A DNA stretch of 64,000 nucleotides, taken from assembly GCA_016196035.1 (NCBI GenBank), contig JACPYM010000007.1, positions 1 to 64,000 on the forward strand, written 5' to 3'. Numbering within the stretch: the stretch's first letter is position 1; every line of letters starts with the position of its first letter. The translations under genes and the position numbers were made by a program. Origin of the DNA: Acidobacteriota bacterium (GTDB taxonomy: Bacteria > Acidobacteriota > Blastocatellia > RBC074). The notes beneath the pieces were generated by a model. The model made no database searches. It had not been told where the DNA came from and saw only the letters and a program-made list of their open reading frames with translations. Below are positions 1 through 9,350 of the stretch, piece by piece.

Positions 1-1
1 C

Positions 2-541
2 GCTTTCAATGAACACTTTATGGCAGAGATTTCTGCCAAGTACGCTTACGACCTAACTTGCTGGAAAAATCACCCGGCTTACGCAGAACTCAGGACTTAC
101 GGCGCTTTAGCTGCCTGATTTCTGTTCACAGTATTGATCAAGGTGCATTTGGAAAAATTCGCCTGCAAAATATACCGCGACACTCGAACTTCAGCTCACG
201 ACAGCGGTGTGGACTTGTCCACGAATTTTGGCGTTGTTTACCAGATAAAGAAGCTCAAGGTCTACAATCAGACAACCGCTGACAACATTTATGCGGAATT
301 GAAGCTGAATTTTGACAGCGAAAGACTTAGCGATGGGAATGTGATTCTGGTGATAGACGACATCTCGAAAGAGATCAAAAATTACCTCATCAACATGAAA
401 ATCCAGTCAATCAGCAAAAGCGACATACTGAAATTAGCGAGTCAGTTCGAAGACCTTGAGGACAGGGAAAAGGTCTTAAGAATCATCTACGAAGAGTTTA
501 GAAGAGAGTACTCAAGCACGGTTAATAGCAGAAGGTCATAG
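2..541 (+). pseudogene. Restriction endonuclease C-terminal remnant (HaeII-like), with in-frame stop
   Basis: Frame 2 is open from the window edge to an in-frame TGA at 116-118, then continues to TAG at 539-541. The part after the stop (from about 134) reads like the end of a type II restriction endonuclease: it has FACKIYRDTRTSAHDSG, then STNFGVVYQIKKLKV, which fits a PD-(D/E)XK-type strand with QIK as the catalytic Q/E-x-K. I recall this pattern from the HaeII family but could not run a search. The gene starts outside the window, so total length is unknown. The stop, and its position beside a truncated methylase, suggest a dead restriction-modification locus. The stop could instead mark a frameshift near 107-131. 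Base composition is more AT-rich than the neighbours, which fits horizontal origin. Confidence 0.5.
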
Positions 542-553
542 CAGGCGACTGGA

Positions 554-724
554 TTCCGGCCCTGTGTGTTTTTGATGACCTACGATGACGACGCGCAAAT
601 CCGCGAGTTGGCGCAAGCCAATGGCTTTGAGTTGAAAGCCGTAGCAATGAAAAACAACCATCATGCCGAGATGACGGAACTCTTGATCGGACGCAACCTG
701 GGATGGTTGGATGCTACCGGCTGA
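554..724 (+). pseudogene. DNA adenine methylase C-terminal fragment
   Basis: Frame 2 between 554 and the TGA at 722-724 encodes a short tail with FLMTYDDDAQIRELA, followed by AVAMKNNHHAEMTELLIG. This is the characteristic C-terminal end of D12-class (Dam-like) adenine methylases. Only about 55 codons remain. The catalytic DPPY motif and SAM-binding part are absent, and no start codon with a ribosome site is visible, so the fragment should be inactive. It lies directly after the restriction endonuclease remnant in the same frame. This suggests that an R-M pair was collapsed by an internal deletion. The family call is from motif recognition only. Confidence 0.55.
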
Positions 725-741
725 GCGCAAGCGACAAAACA

Positions 742-1371
742 ATGCACTCCGAAAACATCACCGCTCTTATCCTGGCTTACCTGCTCGGCTCGATTCCATG
801 CGGCTATCTCATCGTCAAATTCAGCAGCGGCTCCGACATTCGTGAAGTTGGCAGTGGCGGCACCGGCGCGACCAACGTCTCACGCAAGGCGGGCAAAGGC
901 GCGGGCGTGCTGACGCTCGTGCTGGATGCGCTGAAAGGGTTCATAGCCGTGTGGGTAGCGCGCTGGTTGGGCGGTGATGCCCAAGCTGGATGGATTGTCG
1001 CGGGCGCGGCAGTGTTGGCGGTGATTGGGCATTGCTTCCCGGTTTGGTTGAAATTCAAAGCGGGCAAGGGCGTGGCGACGGGGTTGGGGGTGTTTCTGGC
1101 GATTGTGCCGTGGGCGGTGCTGGCTTCGTTTGTGGTGTTCGCGTTGATCGTTTGGCGGACGCGCTATGTGTCGCTGGGGTCAATTTGCGCAGCGGCTTCC
1201 ATTCCGCTGTGGGCGTGGTTGCAGCATCAGTTTTGGCAGCCAGTGCCGGACTTTGTGCCCACACTAACTGCGCTGTGCGTGGCGGCGGCCATCATCATTG
1301 CCAAGCACGCCGAGAACATTCAGCGCTTGCTGGCTGGGAAAGAGAATAAATTCGGCGCGGCGCGTTCCTGA
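742..1371 (+). CDS. plsY: Glycerol-3-phosphate acyltransferase PlsY
   Basis: PlsY is an inner-membrane enzyme that transfers the acyl group of acyl-phosphate to sn-glycerol 3-phosphate, the first acylation step of phospholipid synthesis. The 209-residue product shows the family motifs in order: YLLGSIPCGY near the N-terminus, GSGGTGATNV (residues about 36-45), and HCFPVWLKFKAGKGVATGLG for the glycine-rich loop in the middle. Several hydrophobic membrane segments separate them. The ATG at 742 was chosen because the protein then begins directly before the first membrane helix. An upstream start at 703 would overlap the methylase remnant. Length is typical. It appears monocistronic here, with no obvious functional link to its neighbours. 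Confidence 0.95.
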   Translation: MHSENITALILAYLLGSIPCGYLIVKFSSGSDIREVGSGGTGATNVSRKAGKGAGVLTLVLDALKGFIAVWVARWLGGDAQAGWIVAGAAVLAVIGHCFPVWLKFKAGKGVATGLGVFLAIVPWAVLASFVVFALIVWRTRYVSLGSICAAASIPLWAWLQHQFWQPVPDFVPTLTALCVAAAIIIAKHAENIQRLLAGKENKFGAARS

Positions 1372-1419
1372 GCTTTTGCGCGGGCGCAAGCGAAAGTTGT
1401 GCTTTGGCGGCAGATGGCA

Positions 1420-1462
1420 CTGACTTGACGCGCCGCTTGCTGATGCGCGCGGTACCGCACCG
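1420..1462 (+). repeat. Half copy of hairpin repeat family A
   Basis: The sequence ACTTGACGCGCCGCTTGCT followed by GCGCGCGGTACCGCACCG matches, with two changes, the right arm of the complete inverted repeat at 63865-64000. The matching left arm is missing, so this is a truncated, solo arm lying only a few bases from the stop codon of the SpoVR-like gene. It cannot fold into the long hairpin seen for the complete copies. Confidence 0.7.
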
Positions 1463-1467
1463 ATTAT

Positions 1468-2889
1468 TTAATCCTCGCTATGCTCTTCGCCATCGTAATG
1501 AAACACGCGCGGCTCGTCTTCCACCCGCGTTTCCAGATGCACGGTGCGGCCCCAGAGTTTGAAAACGTGTTCCAGCACCTTGCGCGCATAGCGGATGTCT
1601 AACTCTGAGCCTTCGTACTGATGGGTCAGATAGAGCTCGCGGTTGCGGTGGTAATCGCCCTCGGTCACGACGATGTAAGGGAAGCCGAAGTTGGTCATGT
1701 TCGCCACGAGTTGATCGCGCACGCGCTCCCAGCGTTTCTCAGTGACTGTCCATTCCTCTTCGTCCACCAATTCATAGACAAACAAATCCAACTCTTCGCA
1801 CAACTCTTCTGTGAGGTAATTGCGCAGGAAGGAAATATCGTTGTCGAGTTCGCGCACCTCGAACATTTTGGCGCGGCCCTGACCGAGTTGTCGGCCCAGC
1901 TTTTCACGTTCTTCGGCAGTGGGATTGTCCCAGCGGCGTTCGATGTCCTCAAAGATTTTGTAGCCGAGATAATAGGGATTGAGCTGCCCACGATGCGGCG
2001 AGACGACGCCGGCATGCAACTCGGCGAATTCGAGATGTTCTTCGGTGGGCAGATCGAGTTCGCGCATGATGCGGGAATGCCAATACGAGGCCCAGCCTTC
2101 ATTCATGACCTTGGTTTGCATTTGCGGTACGAAATACAGCATCTCATCGTGGATCATGCTCATGATGTCGCGCTGCCAAGGCTGCAAACTGGGCGAGTGC
2201 TGCATGATGTACCAGATCAAATCTTTTTCGGGTTGCTGGCTTTCTTTCAGCGCATCGTCTTTGGCTTGGCGTTCGGCGGCGTCGCGTTCTTCGCGGGTGC
2301 GCAAATCGTCGTAAGCCCCGACTGGATGATTGGGCGTCTGCACTTCTTTCTCTTCGTCCTTATCGCGCTGGCGGCGGTTCTTTTTGATGTAAAAGTCCGG
2401 GTCAATGTGCTCTTCGATGGAAAGCACGGCGTCGAGAAAGTCTTCGACGGTTTTGCGGCCGTATTTGAATTCGTACTCGTTGATGCGGCGCGCGTGCAAG
2501 GCGGCGTCATCCACCATGCGGCGATTGGTCGGCGCGAAATAGGCGTTGTGCTTGAAAAAGTCTACGTGGCCCAGCACGTGCGCGATGACCAGTTTGTTTT
2601 GCAACAGCGAATTGGTTTCGAGCAGGAAGGCGTAGGACGGATTGGAGTTGATGACGACTTCGTAGATTTTCGACAGGCCGAAATCGTACATCGTCTTCAT
2701 GCGGTGATACGCCTTGCCGAAAGACCAGTGCGAATAGCGACCCGGCAGCGCATACGAACCGACTTCGTACATCACGCTGGCCGGGACGATTTCGAATTTG
2801 GTGGGGAAAGGATCAAGGTCGAATTTGTTGACGGCGATGTCCCAGATTTGTGCGAGCGCTTTTTCGAGTTCGTTGACTTCTCTGTCCAT
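1468..2889 (-). CDS. spoVR: SpoVR family protein
   Basis: The 473-residue product belongs to the SpoVR/YcgB family. SpoVR was first seen in Bacillus spore cortex formation, but the family is widespread in non-sporulating bacteria and its biochemical role is unknown. Recognisable stretches are [13 protein letters not shown] and [16 protein letters not shown] near residues 55-95, [12 protein letters not shown] near 105-115, and [12 protein letters not shown] in the middle. In many genomes it sits with the PrkA-type kinase YeaG and the VWA protein YeaH. Neither is adjacent here. The ATG at 2889 gives a full-length N-terminus. Its stop lies just after a truncated hairpin repeat. Confidence 0.93.
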   Translation of the reverse strand: MDREVNELEKALAQIWDIAVNKFDLDPFPTKFEIVPASVMYEVGSYALPGRYSHWSFGKAYHRMKTMYDFGLSKIYEVVINSNPSYAFLLETNSLLQNKLVIAHVLGHVDFFKHNAYFAPTNRRMVDDAALHARRINEYEFKYGRKTVEDFLDAVLSIEEHIDPDFYIKKNRRQRDKDEEKEVQTPNHPVGAYDDLRTREERDAAERQAKDDALKESQQPEKDLIWYIMQHSPSLQPWQRDIMSMIHDEMLYFVPQMQTKVMNEGWASYWHSRIMRELDLPTEEHLEFAELHAGVVSPHRGQLNPYYLGYKIFEDIERRWDNPTAEEREKLGRQLGQGRAKMFEVRELDNDISFLRNYLTEELCEELDLFVYELVDEEEWTVTEKRWERVRDQLVANMTNFGFPYIVVTEGDYHRNRELYLTHQYEGSELDIRYARKVLEHVFKLWGRTVHLETRVEDEPRVFHYDGEEHSED

Positions 2890-3345
2890 AACACCTCACA
2901 GAGTTGTGTTTCACCACTAGGGAACGAAGAGCACGAAGACTGTTGTTTGTAATGAAAAAGGAATGTAGCGGTTTTGCAGCCGCGTAGCGGCGACCTGAGT
3001 TTAGCACGGCGTTTCAACGCCGGGAAAGGTCAGTGTCAAATCCGCGTCGCGTCAGCGACGCCTGAATTCAGGCGTCGCTGACGCGACGCGGAACTGTTGT
3101 ATCGCTTACCGTGGTTTGAAAACCACGGCTAAATTCAACTGTCGCTATGCGACAAAAACGGCAGCACCTTACTTTTCATCACTATCACATGTTCGTTGCA
3201 CCTTTCGTTGCCGCATGGTTTCAAACCATTGGTAATGCCTATAGCGGTGCCGACTATAGCACAATTTCGTTGCTCGACATTTGCCAGTGGCGATGCGAAG
3301 ATGCCCGCTAAATCAGGACTTTTTATCATTGCTTGGAGCTAGACG
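2890..3345. other. Intergenic gap with several short palindromes, no gene seen
   Basis: No convincing reading frame is visible in these 456 bases between divergent genes. The gap holds small hairpins, for example at 3007-3022 (CGGCGTT with AACGCCG) and at 3109-3128 (CCGTGGTTT with AAACCACGG), in addition to the 52-base palindrome at 3041-3092. Promoters for both neighbours must lie here, but I cannot place them with confidence. Confidence 0.6.
3041..3092. repeat. Perfect 52-base palindrome without a loop
   Basis: The bases read identically on both strands, centred on the EcoRI-like GAATTC at 3064-3069. Each arm contains GCGTCGCGTCAGCGACGCC or its complement. Because no unpaired loop is built in, it resembles a cruciform-forming site or the product of head-to-head duplication rather than a classic terminator. 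No T-tract follows on either strand. Confidence 0.85.
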
Positions 3346-4320
3346 ATGTTCGATTACGCTGCCCTGCCGACGGCGGAGTTGCTGGAATTATTGTTCAAAG
3401 AAGAAGACCGCGTCACCGCCGCGCACATTGAGGAATTGGTCAAACGCGGCGACGAAGCTTTGCCGCCACTGCGCCAGTATTTGCAGAACGAAGATTACTG
3501 GTATGAAGGCAAGGGCGGCGCTTACTGGATCGTCTATCACGCCTGGACGATCCTGGCGCTACACGGCAAACCCGAAGACATCCCCTTGGTGCTGGATAAG
3601 CTGATGGATGTCTTTTATGCCGATAGCGAATGGGTGATGGGTTCGTTACCCGCTTTGTTGGCGGCTTTTGGCAAGCCGATTGCGCAACCGTTGATGGATT
3701 TCATCCAGCGCGAGCAAAACGGTTACAAAGACAATCAGGATTATGCGCAGGCGCGTTACAAGGCGGCGGCGGCGCTGGCCCGGTTGGGGCACGCGCACGC
3801 TGATTTGCGCGAACCGCTCTTTACGTTTTTGAGCAAGCGGTACACTGACCGGCAGGAAAACGATGTGCTGTTCCTGACGATGGCGGCGGATAGCCTGGTT
3901 TATCTGGATCGCAAGCGCGGCCTGTATGCGTTGCGCGCGGCGTATGACCGCAATGTCATCAATCGGAAGATGCTGGGCACGGTCAGCCAATTTGTCGCTT
4001 CCCTGGATCAGCCGGATCATCACCACCAGTATGATTTTGAAATCGAGTTGCTGGATTTTTATGAATCGGAGGCGCAAGCCGAGCGGCAGGAACGCTGGCA
4101 GCGTGCAGCCGCCGAACCCGTACAACTATATTGGGAACCTGGTTCAAAGCCGCCTACCAGCGCGCCGGAGCCGTGGCGTTTGGACGATGAGCCTGAAGCG
4201 CCGCCCGGTTACGAAGTCTCTGCGAAAGGTACCGTGCTCAATCCTGGCAAGATCGGACGCAACGATCCTTGCCCGTGTGGTTCAGGCAAGAAGTTCAAGA
4301 AATGTCACGGCACGGAGTAA
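3346..4320 (+). CDS. SEC-C zinc-motif protein with helical-repeat N-terminus
   Basis: The 324-residue product ends in [17 protein letters not shown], a textbook SEC-C zinc-binding motif (CxCx8CH type) as found at the SecA C-terminus and on many accessory proteins. The first 230 residues are mostly helical, with leucine- and alanine-rich repeats that resemble HEAT-like or DUF1186-type scaffolds (for example [20 protein letters not shown] and [19 protein letters not shown]). No catalytic motif was recognised. The ATG at 3346 follows a GGAG about 9 bases upstream. The likely role is a cytoplasmic adaptor that docks through the zinc motif. This is inference. Confidence 0.75.
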   Translation: MFDYAALPTAELLELLFKEEDRVTAAHIEELVKRGDEALPPLRQYLQNEDYWYEGKGGAYWIVYHAWTILALHGKPEDIPLVLDKLMDVFYADSEWVMGSLPALLAAFGKPIAQPLMDFIQREQNGYKDNQDYAQARYKAAAALARLGHAHADLREPLFTFLSKRYTDRQENDVLFLTMAADSLVYLDRKRGLYALRAAYDRNVINRKMLGTVSQFVASLDQPDHHHQYDFEIELLDFYESEAQAERQERWQRAAAEPVQLYWEPGSKPPTSAPEPWRLDDEPEAPPGYEVSAKGTVLNPGKIGRNDPCPCGSGKKFKKCHGTE

Positions 4321-4385
4321 ATGCGGAATGCGTAAGGCGGAAGATAGCTGGTTAGCCGCAGGGTGAAAGGTATTCGCGCAAATGG

Positions 4386-4424
4386 AAAAAGGCCTGAAAG
4401 CTTGTGGCGAGCTTTCAGGCCTTT
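4386..4424. terminator. Bidirectional intrinsic terminator
   Basis: AAAGGCCTGAAAGCT and AGCTTTCAGGCCTTT form a near-perfect GC-rich stem with a seven-base loop. It is flanked by A-runs on the left and T-runs on the right, so it can terminate both strands. It lies between the convergent SEC-C gene and the PpiD-like gene, as expected. Confidence 0.85.
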
Positions 4425-4481
4425 TCTGTTTCAGGTTGCTTGCAGTGTGAATTGCGAAATTCCGCCTTCCGCATTCAACAG

Positions 4482-6491
4482 TTATTGCTGTGCCGCGATG
4501 AAGCTATCAATCCGATCCTGATAAATCTTGATCTTGCCGGCATCTTCATAGCGTTTGCGCGCCGCCTTGATATATGCGTCATACGCCAAGCCCTGGCGTT
4601 CACTAACCAGCCGTTGGCGAATGTCTTCGCGTGAGGCGGCCAGCTTTGAAAGGTCGGCCTCGGTGCGCTTGGTGGCCGCAAAAACGATGTAACCAGCCGC
4701 GCCATATTTAATCGGCGCTTTGACGATTTCGCCTTCCTTCAAGGTGAAAAGCGTATTGCGCGCCTGTTGGCTGGTCTGCAAACCGCCCGCCGATTGGCCC
4801 GGGAAGGTCAGGTTGTTGAAATTGGTGTCAGTCTTGACTTCCAATCCGGCAGCCTTGGCCAAGGTTTGGAATTCCGCCGCCGTTTTGGCTTTGGTGATGA
4901 GTTCCTGGGCTTTGGCCAGCGCGAGGTTCGGTTCTTTTTCCTGCCGCAGCTTGTTCTCGACCTGATTGCGCGCCTGCTCGAAGCTCAACGCGGTGCCTTT
5001 ATCGAGAATGTCTGTGGCTTGCGGGACAGCCAAGCCGCCCGTGATGCCGACCTTGTCGCCGATTTCGCCTTTCTTGAGCGTGCCGACAGCTTCTTCAAAT
5101 TGCGGGCTGCTGCCGATGCCGGGCAAGGTGTCGCCATTCTTGAAATAGGGCGTGGACTTGAGCAGCTTGTCGGTAGTGGTCTTCATCTCTTTGGCGATTT
5201 CGTCCGCCGCTTTGCGCAAGTCTTTGTACTCGGTCGCCTTTTCGTAGGCTTTGTCGGCCAGCTTGGATGCTTCGCCGTAGGCCTTGCGGTTTGAGACACC
5301 GGCGCGCAGCGTGGCCTTCATCTGTTCAAAGGGAACTTCGCGTTGCTCGGTTACCTTCATCAGATACCAACTGGAACCATCGCGGAAGGGGCCGTCAATG
5401 TCGCCGACTTTGAGGCCGGACGAGAAGATGCGTTGTTGCCAGGCGCTGCTGCGGTTTGGATCTTTGCGTACCCAGCCGATGTCGCCGCCGTTCTTGGCGG
5501 TTTTGGTGTCTTGCGATTCGGCTTTAGCAGTCGCGGCAAAATCTTCGGGCTTGACGTTCGTGTTCGCGGCGGGTTTGACGCGCTTGGTGATTTCGTCAAT
5601 TTTGGTTTTGACGGTATCTTCGTCTGAACTCGCCAAGACATCGCGGCGGATGATGCTGGCGCGATATTCAAACTGTTTGTTGCTGTTGTATTCCTCTTTC
5701 AGATCGGCGTCGGTGATGTTCATCGTCTTGGCGACCTCATCGGTCGAGATGAAGATGTAATCCACCTTGCGCGTCGGTTCGTCCGCCTTGAAATCGTTCT
5801 TGTGGGTTTCGTAATAAGACTTCAATTCGTCATCCGCAGGCTTGAAGGTGTCTTTGACTTTGTCGCGATCCACAATGGCGTAGGCGACCTCGACCTTGGT
5901 GTTGTCTTTCTTGTAGGTCTCTTCAATCTCTTTGTCAGAAACCTGTTCGCCTGAAATCAGGTAGCTGCGCACTTTGTTGGCCGTGATGCCGTCGCGCACC
6001 GATTTCTCGTATTCATTGACGCTCGAACCGTTCAAGGCCAAACGGCGGCGGTATTCTTCGGGGCCAATAAATAGGCTGGTCTCGCTATTGGTAAAGGACT
6101 TGACGACCTGGTCGCTGACTTCACGATCCGTCCCTTCCAATTTGAGATTGGCGGCGATGTCGAGCGACAAACGGCTGGCAATCAAAGCATCCAGCGCCTG
6201 CTTGTCAACCCCCAGGGCCTTGAGCGTAGAGAGCGGCAGTTGGCCGCGGCCCCCGCCATATTGCGCGCCGTAAGCCGCCATGGTGTTGCGCAACTCTTTG
6301 AGGGTGATTTCCTGCGAACCCACTTTGGCGATGACCTTATTATCATCTTCGGAGGTGGCGGTCGGGGTGCGGCCCCCCGTCAGACTCGTGTTTGGAATAT
6401 AGAAAACCACCAAACCGACCAGCAGCAACAAGGAAAAGAGCAGCAGCACGATATTGCGCGAGCGCTGAAACTTAGCGAAAAAACGAAGCAT
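4482..6491 (-). CDS. PpiD/SurA-like periplasmic peptidyl-prolyl isomerase
   Basis: The 669-residue product has the PpiD architecture: a short cytoplasmic N-terminus, one membrane anchor at about residues 14-34 (NIVLLLFSLLLLVGLVVFYI), a SurA_N-like chaperone region with VIAKVGSQEITLKELR near residue 53, and a parvulin (PPIC) domain around residues 280-400 that contains GGDIGWVRKD and GDIDGPFRDGSSWYLMKV. The C-terminal third may hold a second, degenerate parvulin-like unit. Such proteins help exported polypeptides fold at the periplasmic face. GGAG precedes the ATG at 6491. It stands alone on this strand and converges on the SEC-C gene. Confidence 0.9.
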   Translation of the reverse strand: MLRFFAKFQRSRNIVLLLFSLLLLVGLVVFYIPNTSLTGGRTPTATSEDDNKVIAKVGSQEITLKELRNTMAAYGAQYGGGRGQLPLSTLKALGVDKQALDALIASRLSLDIAANLKLEGTDREVSDQVVKSFTNSETSLFIGPEEYRRRLALNGSSVNEYEKSVRDGITANKVRSYLISGEQVSDKEIEETYKKDNTKVEVAYAIVDRDKVKDTFKPADDELKSYYETHKNDFKADEPTRKVDYIFISTDEVAKTMNITDADLKEEYNSNKQFEYRASIIRRDVLASSDEDTVKTKIDEITKRVKPAANTNVKPEDFAATAKAESQDTKTAKNGGDIGWVRKDPNRSSAWQQRIFSSGLKVGDIDGPFRDGSSWYLMKVTEQREVPFEQMKATLRAGVSNRKAYGEASKLADKAYEKATEYKDLRKAADEIAKEMKTTTDKLLKSTPYFKNGDTLPGIGSSPQFEEAVGTLKKGEIGDKVGITGGLAVPQATDILDKGTALSFEQARNQVENKLRQEKEPNLALAKAQELITKAKTAAEFQTLAKAAGLEVKTDTNFNNLTFPGQSAGGLQTSQQARNTLFTLKEGEIVKAPIKYGAAGYIVFAATKRTEADLSKLAASREDIRQRLVSERQGLAYDAYIKAARKRYEDAGKIKIYQDRIDSFIAAQQ

Positions 6492-6967
6492 GTTTAGACT
6501 CCGGAATTGGGATTGGAATGCGGGTGCTGCGCTTCACGAGGCAACTGGCAGCCCGGCAAGAAAGCCGGAATAATACCGGCTCGAAGGATTCTCTTCAAGC
6601 GCGTCTGCACGCGCGGGGCAATCGTCGAAATTGAACTGTCAGCGAACTATCAATGCAAAGGCAGTGTAGGGGTGACGGGAGCGGATGACAAGCGGCCTTA
6701 CGAAACAGCCGAGGCCAGAGTTGCGGCAAAAATCTGCACTGCGCCGCCACGCGTGGGTTTGCACATGGCTGAAAGCTTTGATTAGGATGCTGCCCGCGCA
6801 CCGGGGTGAAGCGGCCGGATGGCTGGGTGGATGCGCACACGCAACCGAAAACACTCTGCCTCGCATATACAGCAAGCGAGCCAGCATCAGCAACGCATAC
6901 CACAAACAGTTCAAGCATTCCTTTTTTACCACGCAAGGGCGGCTTGAATCAGAACAACTGGGGAGCC
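6492..6967. other. Divergent intergenic region, no gene seen
   Basis: These 476 bases lie between the start of the PpiD-like gene and the start of the sigma-factor gene. I see no credible coding sequence. A small hairpin (AGCCGG/CCGGCT, 6563-6581) is present. The promoter of the caspase block should lie here. I cannot identify its -35/-10 elements by eye, and an autoregulated ECF-type promoter is possible. Confidence 0.55.
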
Positions 6968-7537
6968 ATGTCCTCTGCAAACGGGCCAACGAGCGAGATC
7001 ACTGACTTACTGCGGCGCATTGAGCAGGGCGATGCTCTGGCGCACGACCGCCTGGCCGGCTTGGTGCGCGCGCAACTCAAACGTATCGCCGCCAACCGTC
7101 TGCGCCGCGAACGCCCGGATCATCTCTATCAAACCTCCGACCTCGTGCAGGAAGCCTATATGCGTCTCTTCAACATGAAAGAAGTGCACTGGGAAGGGCG
7201 CGAACATTTCTTCAAAGTGGCGGCGTTACAGATGCGGCGCATCCTGGTCGAATACGCGCGCCACGCCTACCGACACAATCCCGTCAACGTGCCGCTTGAT
7301 GATGTGCCTGGCTTGCAGTTCGCCGCCGGGCCGGAATTGCTGCGCGTCAACGAAATTCTTTACGACCTGGAAAAGATTGATCCGCGTCGCGCCGAAATCG
7401 TCGTGTTGCGCTATTTCGGCGGCTATCAAATCGAAGAGATCGCCCGGTTGACCGGCCTTTCCGTGGGCACGGTCAAACGCTACTGGGCGACGGCCAAGGC
7501 TTTCATAAAATTGCAACAGGGTTATCCCACGGCGTAA
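6968..7537 (+). CDS. ECF-type RNA polymerase sigma factor (TIGR02999/Sigma70_ECF type)
   Basis: The 189-residue product matches the sigma-70 ECF group (TIGR02999, PF07638) that is common in Acidobacteriota and Planctomycetes. It has a region 2 with DHLYQTSDLVQEAYMRLF (about residues 52-70) and a region 4 helix-turn-helix with YQIEEIARLTGLSVGTVKRYW near the C-terminus. GGGGAG sits just upstream of the ATG at 6968. A longer reading from 6806 is possible but lacks a ribosome site. The gene is 30 bases upstream of a Ser/Thr kinase, a pairing typical of this sigma group, in which phosphorylation rather than an anti-sigma factor is thought to control activity. It likely drives the downstream block. 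This is inference from position. Confidence 0.9.
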   Translation: MSSANGPTSEITDLLRRIEQGDALAHDRLAGLVRAQLKRIAANRLRRERPDHLYQTSDLVQEAYMRLFNMKEVHWEGREHFFKVAALQMRRILVEYARHAYRHNPVNVPLDDVPGLQFAAGPELLRVNEILYDLEKIDPRRAEIVVLRYFGGYQIEEIARLTGLSVGTVKRYWATAKAFIKLQQGYPTA

Positions 7538-7567
7538 CGCCACGCCCGTCTCCCCGGAGAGCAAACC

Positions 7568-9220
7568 ATGCAGCAAGACCCGACCGATGAAATCACCCGT
7601 GAACGCTGGCGGCGCGCCTTTGAATTGTGCGAAACCTGCGCCGCCTTGCCTGCGGCCCAGCGTGCCAGCCATTTGCAAACGGCTTGCCAGGGCGACGCGC
7701 TGCTCTTGCGCTGCGTGCAGCAGATGCTCAGCGCGCAGACCGTCGCCGAAACCGACGGTTTTCTGGAAGCGCCGGCCTGGTCTTACACCCCGCCCGCGAC
7801 TGATGCGCGCGCCGCGCTGGGCCAATCCGCCGGCGCTTACCGCATCACGCAGTTCCTGGATCGCGGCGGTATGGGCGAAGTCTATCTGGCCCGCCGCGCC
7901 GATGGGATGTTCGACCGCCAGGCCGCCGTCAAATTGATCCGCGCCGATTTGAACGCCAAAGATTACCGCCGCTTCCGCCGCGAAGTGCAGATTCTGGCCG
8001 ACCTGAAACACGCCAACCTGGTGACGCTTTACGACGCGGGCCGCCTGCGCGATGGCCGCCCTTATCTGGTGATGGAATACGTCGAAGGCGAGAACCTGCG
8101 CGACTGGCTGCAAACGCAAGGCACGCCGCCACGCGAGACCATCGGCGAAATCATGCGCCAGTGCTGCGCCGGCCTGCACGCCGCGCATCAAGCCAGCGTC
8201 ATCCACCGCGACATCAAACCGAACAACATCATTGTTCAACAGCAAGCTGAACTGCTTGCCGTCAAGCTGCTCGATTTCGGCATCGCCTATCGCCGCGAAC
8301 TCTGGCAGACCAATCAGACGCAAACCGACGGCGCCATCGGCACGGTCGGTTACATGTCGCCCGAACAGTTGCAGGGCACGCCGCCGGAGCAATTGACCGC
8401 CGCCTCGGATGTCTATTCGATTGGCCTGGTGTGTTACGAAATGCTGGCGGGGCAGCCCGCCTACGCCGGCCATTCGCAAGCTGAGGTGATTGCCAAACGC
8501 TTCTATCAACCGTTGCCCCCGCCCAGCGCGCGGCGGCCCGAACTGGGCTTTTCGCCCACGCTCGACCGCGTCGTGCTGAAGGCGCTCGCCAACGCGCCAA
8601 AAGACCGCTATCAATCGGCGCTCGCCTTTGCGCGCGAATTGACCGAGGCGTTGCGCGAGACCGCGCCGTTGACTGATTCGCAGCCCGTGCCGCCTGCGCG
8701 CGCGCCAGTGCCCGTTGCCGCATCCGTTGCCACGTCCGTATCCACACCCACACCCACGCCCGCGCCGTTGCCGCGCCCGCGCCGTTGGGCGTGGCTGGCG
8801 GTGGCGTTGAGTCTGACCGCTGTGTTGGGCGCGGGGCTTTACCTGCTCTGGCAAAGGTTGCCGGCGCGCACTACGACGCCGCTGACCACCCTGCCGCCCC
8901 CGCCCGGCGCACCTGATACGCCCGGCTTGCAACTGCGGCTGACCGTGCGGAATGCGCAAGGCCGCCCGTTGCCCCAATGCAGCTTTGCGCTCTTCAACGC
9001 GGGCGTCAGCAGTGAGCCGAAACCGATCACCACGCAGAACGCGCTCGTCTTGCGCACCGATGCCACAGGCCACGCCGAGAGTGCCGCCGTGCGGCCCGGC
9101 ACGTATCTGACCAAAACGGTTTGCCGCAGCCATCGCACGCTGAGCGAGACGCTCACGCTGGCCGAAGATTTGGCGCGCCCGGGCACGATCAGCGTGGTCA
9201 GAGCGCTGCAACCTGAGTAG
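7568..9220 (+). CDS. Membrane Ser/Thr protein kinase (Pkn/Hanks type)
   Basis: The 550-residue protein has a complete Hanks-type kinase domain at about residues 90-365. It shows the glycine loop DRGGMGEVYLARR, the VAIK-type lysine in AAVKLIRADL (K122), the catalytic loop HRDIKPNN (D215), DFGIA for the DFG motif, and GTVGYMSPEQL in the activation segment. A Pro/Thr-rich linker leads to one membrane helix near residues 405-427 (WAWLAVALSLTAVLGAGLYL), then about 120 extracytoplasmic residues. That outer part resembles a small beta-sandwich (LQLRLTVRNAQGRPLPQCSF) and may sense ligands. All catalytic residues look intact. GGAG precedes the ATG. It follows the sigma-factor gene closely and precedes exported proteases. 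Confidence 0.93.
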   Translation: MQQDPTDEITRERWRRAFELCETCAALPAAQRASHLQTACQGDALLLRCVQQMLSAQTVAETDGFLEAPAWSYTPPATDARAALGQSAGAYRITQFLDRGGMGEVYLARRADGMFDRQAAVKLIRADLNAKDYRRFRREVQILADLKHANLVTLYDAGRLRDGRPYLVMEYVEGENLRDWLQTQGTPPRETIGEIMRQCCAGLHAAHQASVIHRDIKPNNIIVQQQAELLAVKLLDFGIAYRRELWQTNQTQTDGAIGTVGYMSPEQLQGTPPEQLTAASDVYSIGLVCYEMLAGQPAYAGHSQAEVIAKRFYQPLPPPSARRPELGFSPTLDRVVLKALANAPKDRYQSALAFARELTEALRETAPLTDSQPVPPARAPVPVAASVATSVSTPTPTPAPLPRPRRWAWLAVALSLTAVLGAGLYLLWQRLPARTTTPLTTLPPPPGAPDTPGLQLRLTVRNAQGRPLPQCSFALFNAGVSSEPKPITTQNALVLRTDATGHAESAAVRPGTYLTKTVCRSHRTLSETLTLAEDLARPGTISVVRALQPE

Positions 9221-9229
9221 GCGAAAAAT

Positions 9230-9265
9230 AAATTTTCGGGGCTGTGTCCCTTTTCCGAAAAATTT
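9230..9265. terminator. Weak stem-loop after the kinase gene
   Basis: AAATTTTCGG and CCGAAAAATTT can pair with one bulge around a 15-base loop in the 130-base gap between the kinase and the DUF4384 gene. The stem is AT-rich and has no clear T-tract, so it may be a partial attenuator or an RNA processing site rather than a strong terminator. Confidence 0.35.
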
Positions 9266-9350
9266 GCGCTTATCTAGTTGCAACACTCACGTCGGAATCG
9301 TCACTCCGGCAATAGGCAGACAACTTTGACAGACCAGAAGGAGGCTCGTG

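Noticed and set aside
1621-2952. 443-codon plus-strand frame opposite spoVR
   Set aside because: Its sequence has no known motifs and follows the codon phase of the SpoVR gene. It is an antisense shadow.
7226-9286. Very long open frame on the minus strand opposite the kinase gene
   Set aside because: It is the mirror of GC-rich coding sequence. It lacks domains, has Arg/Gly-rich nonsense composition, and the plus strand has a clear kinase.
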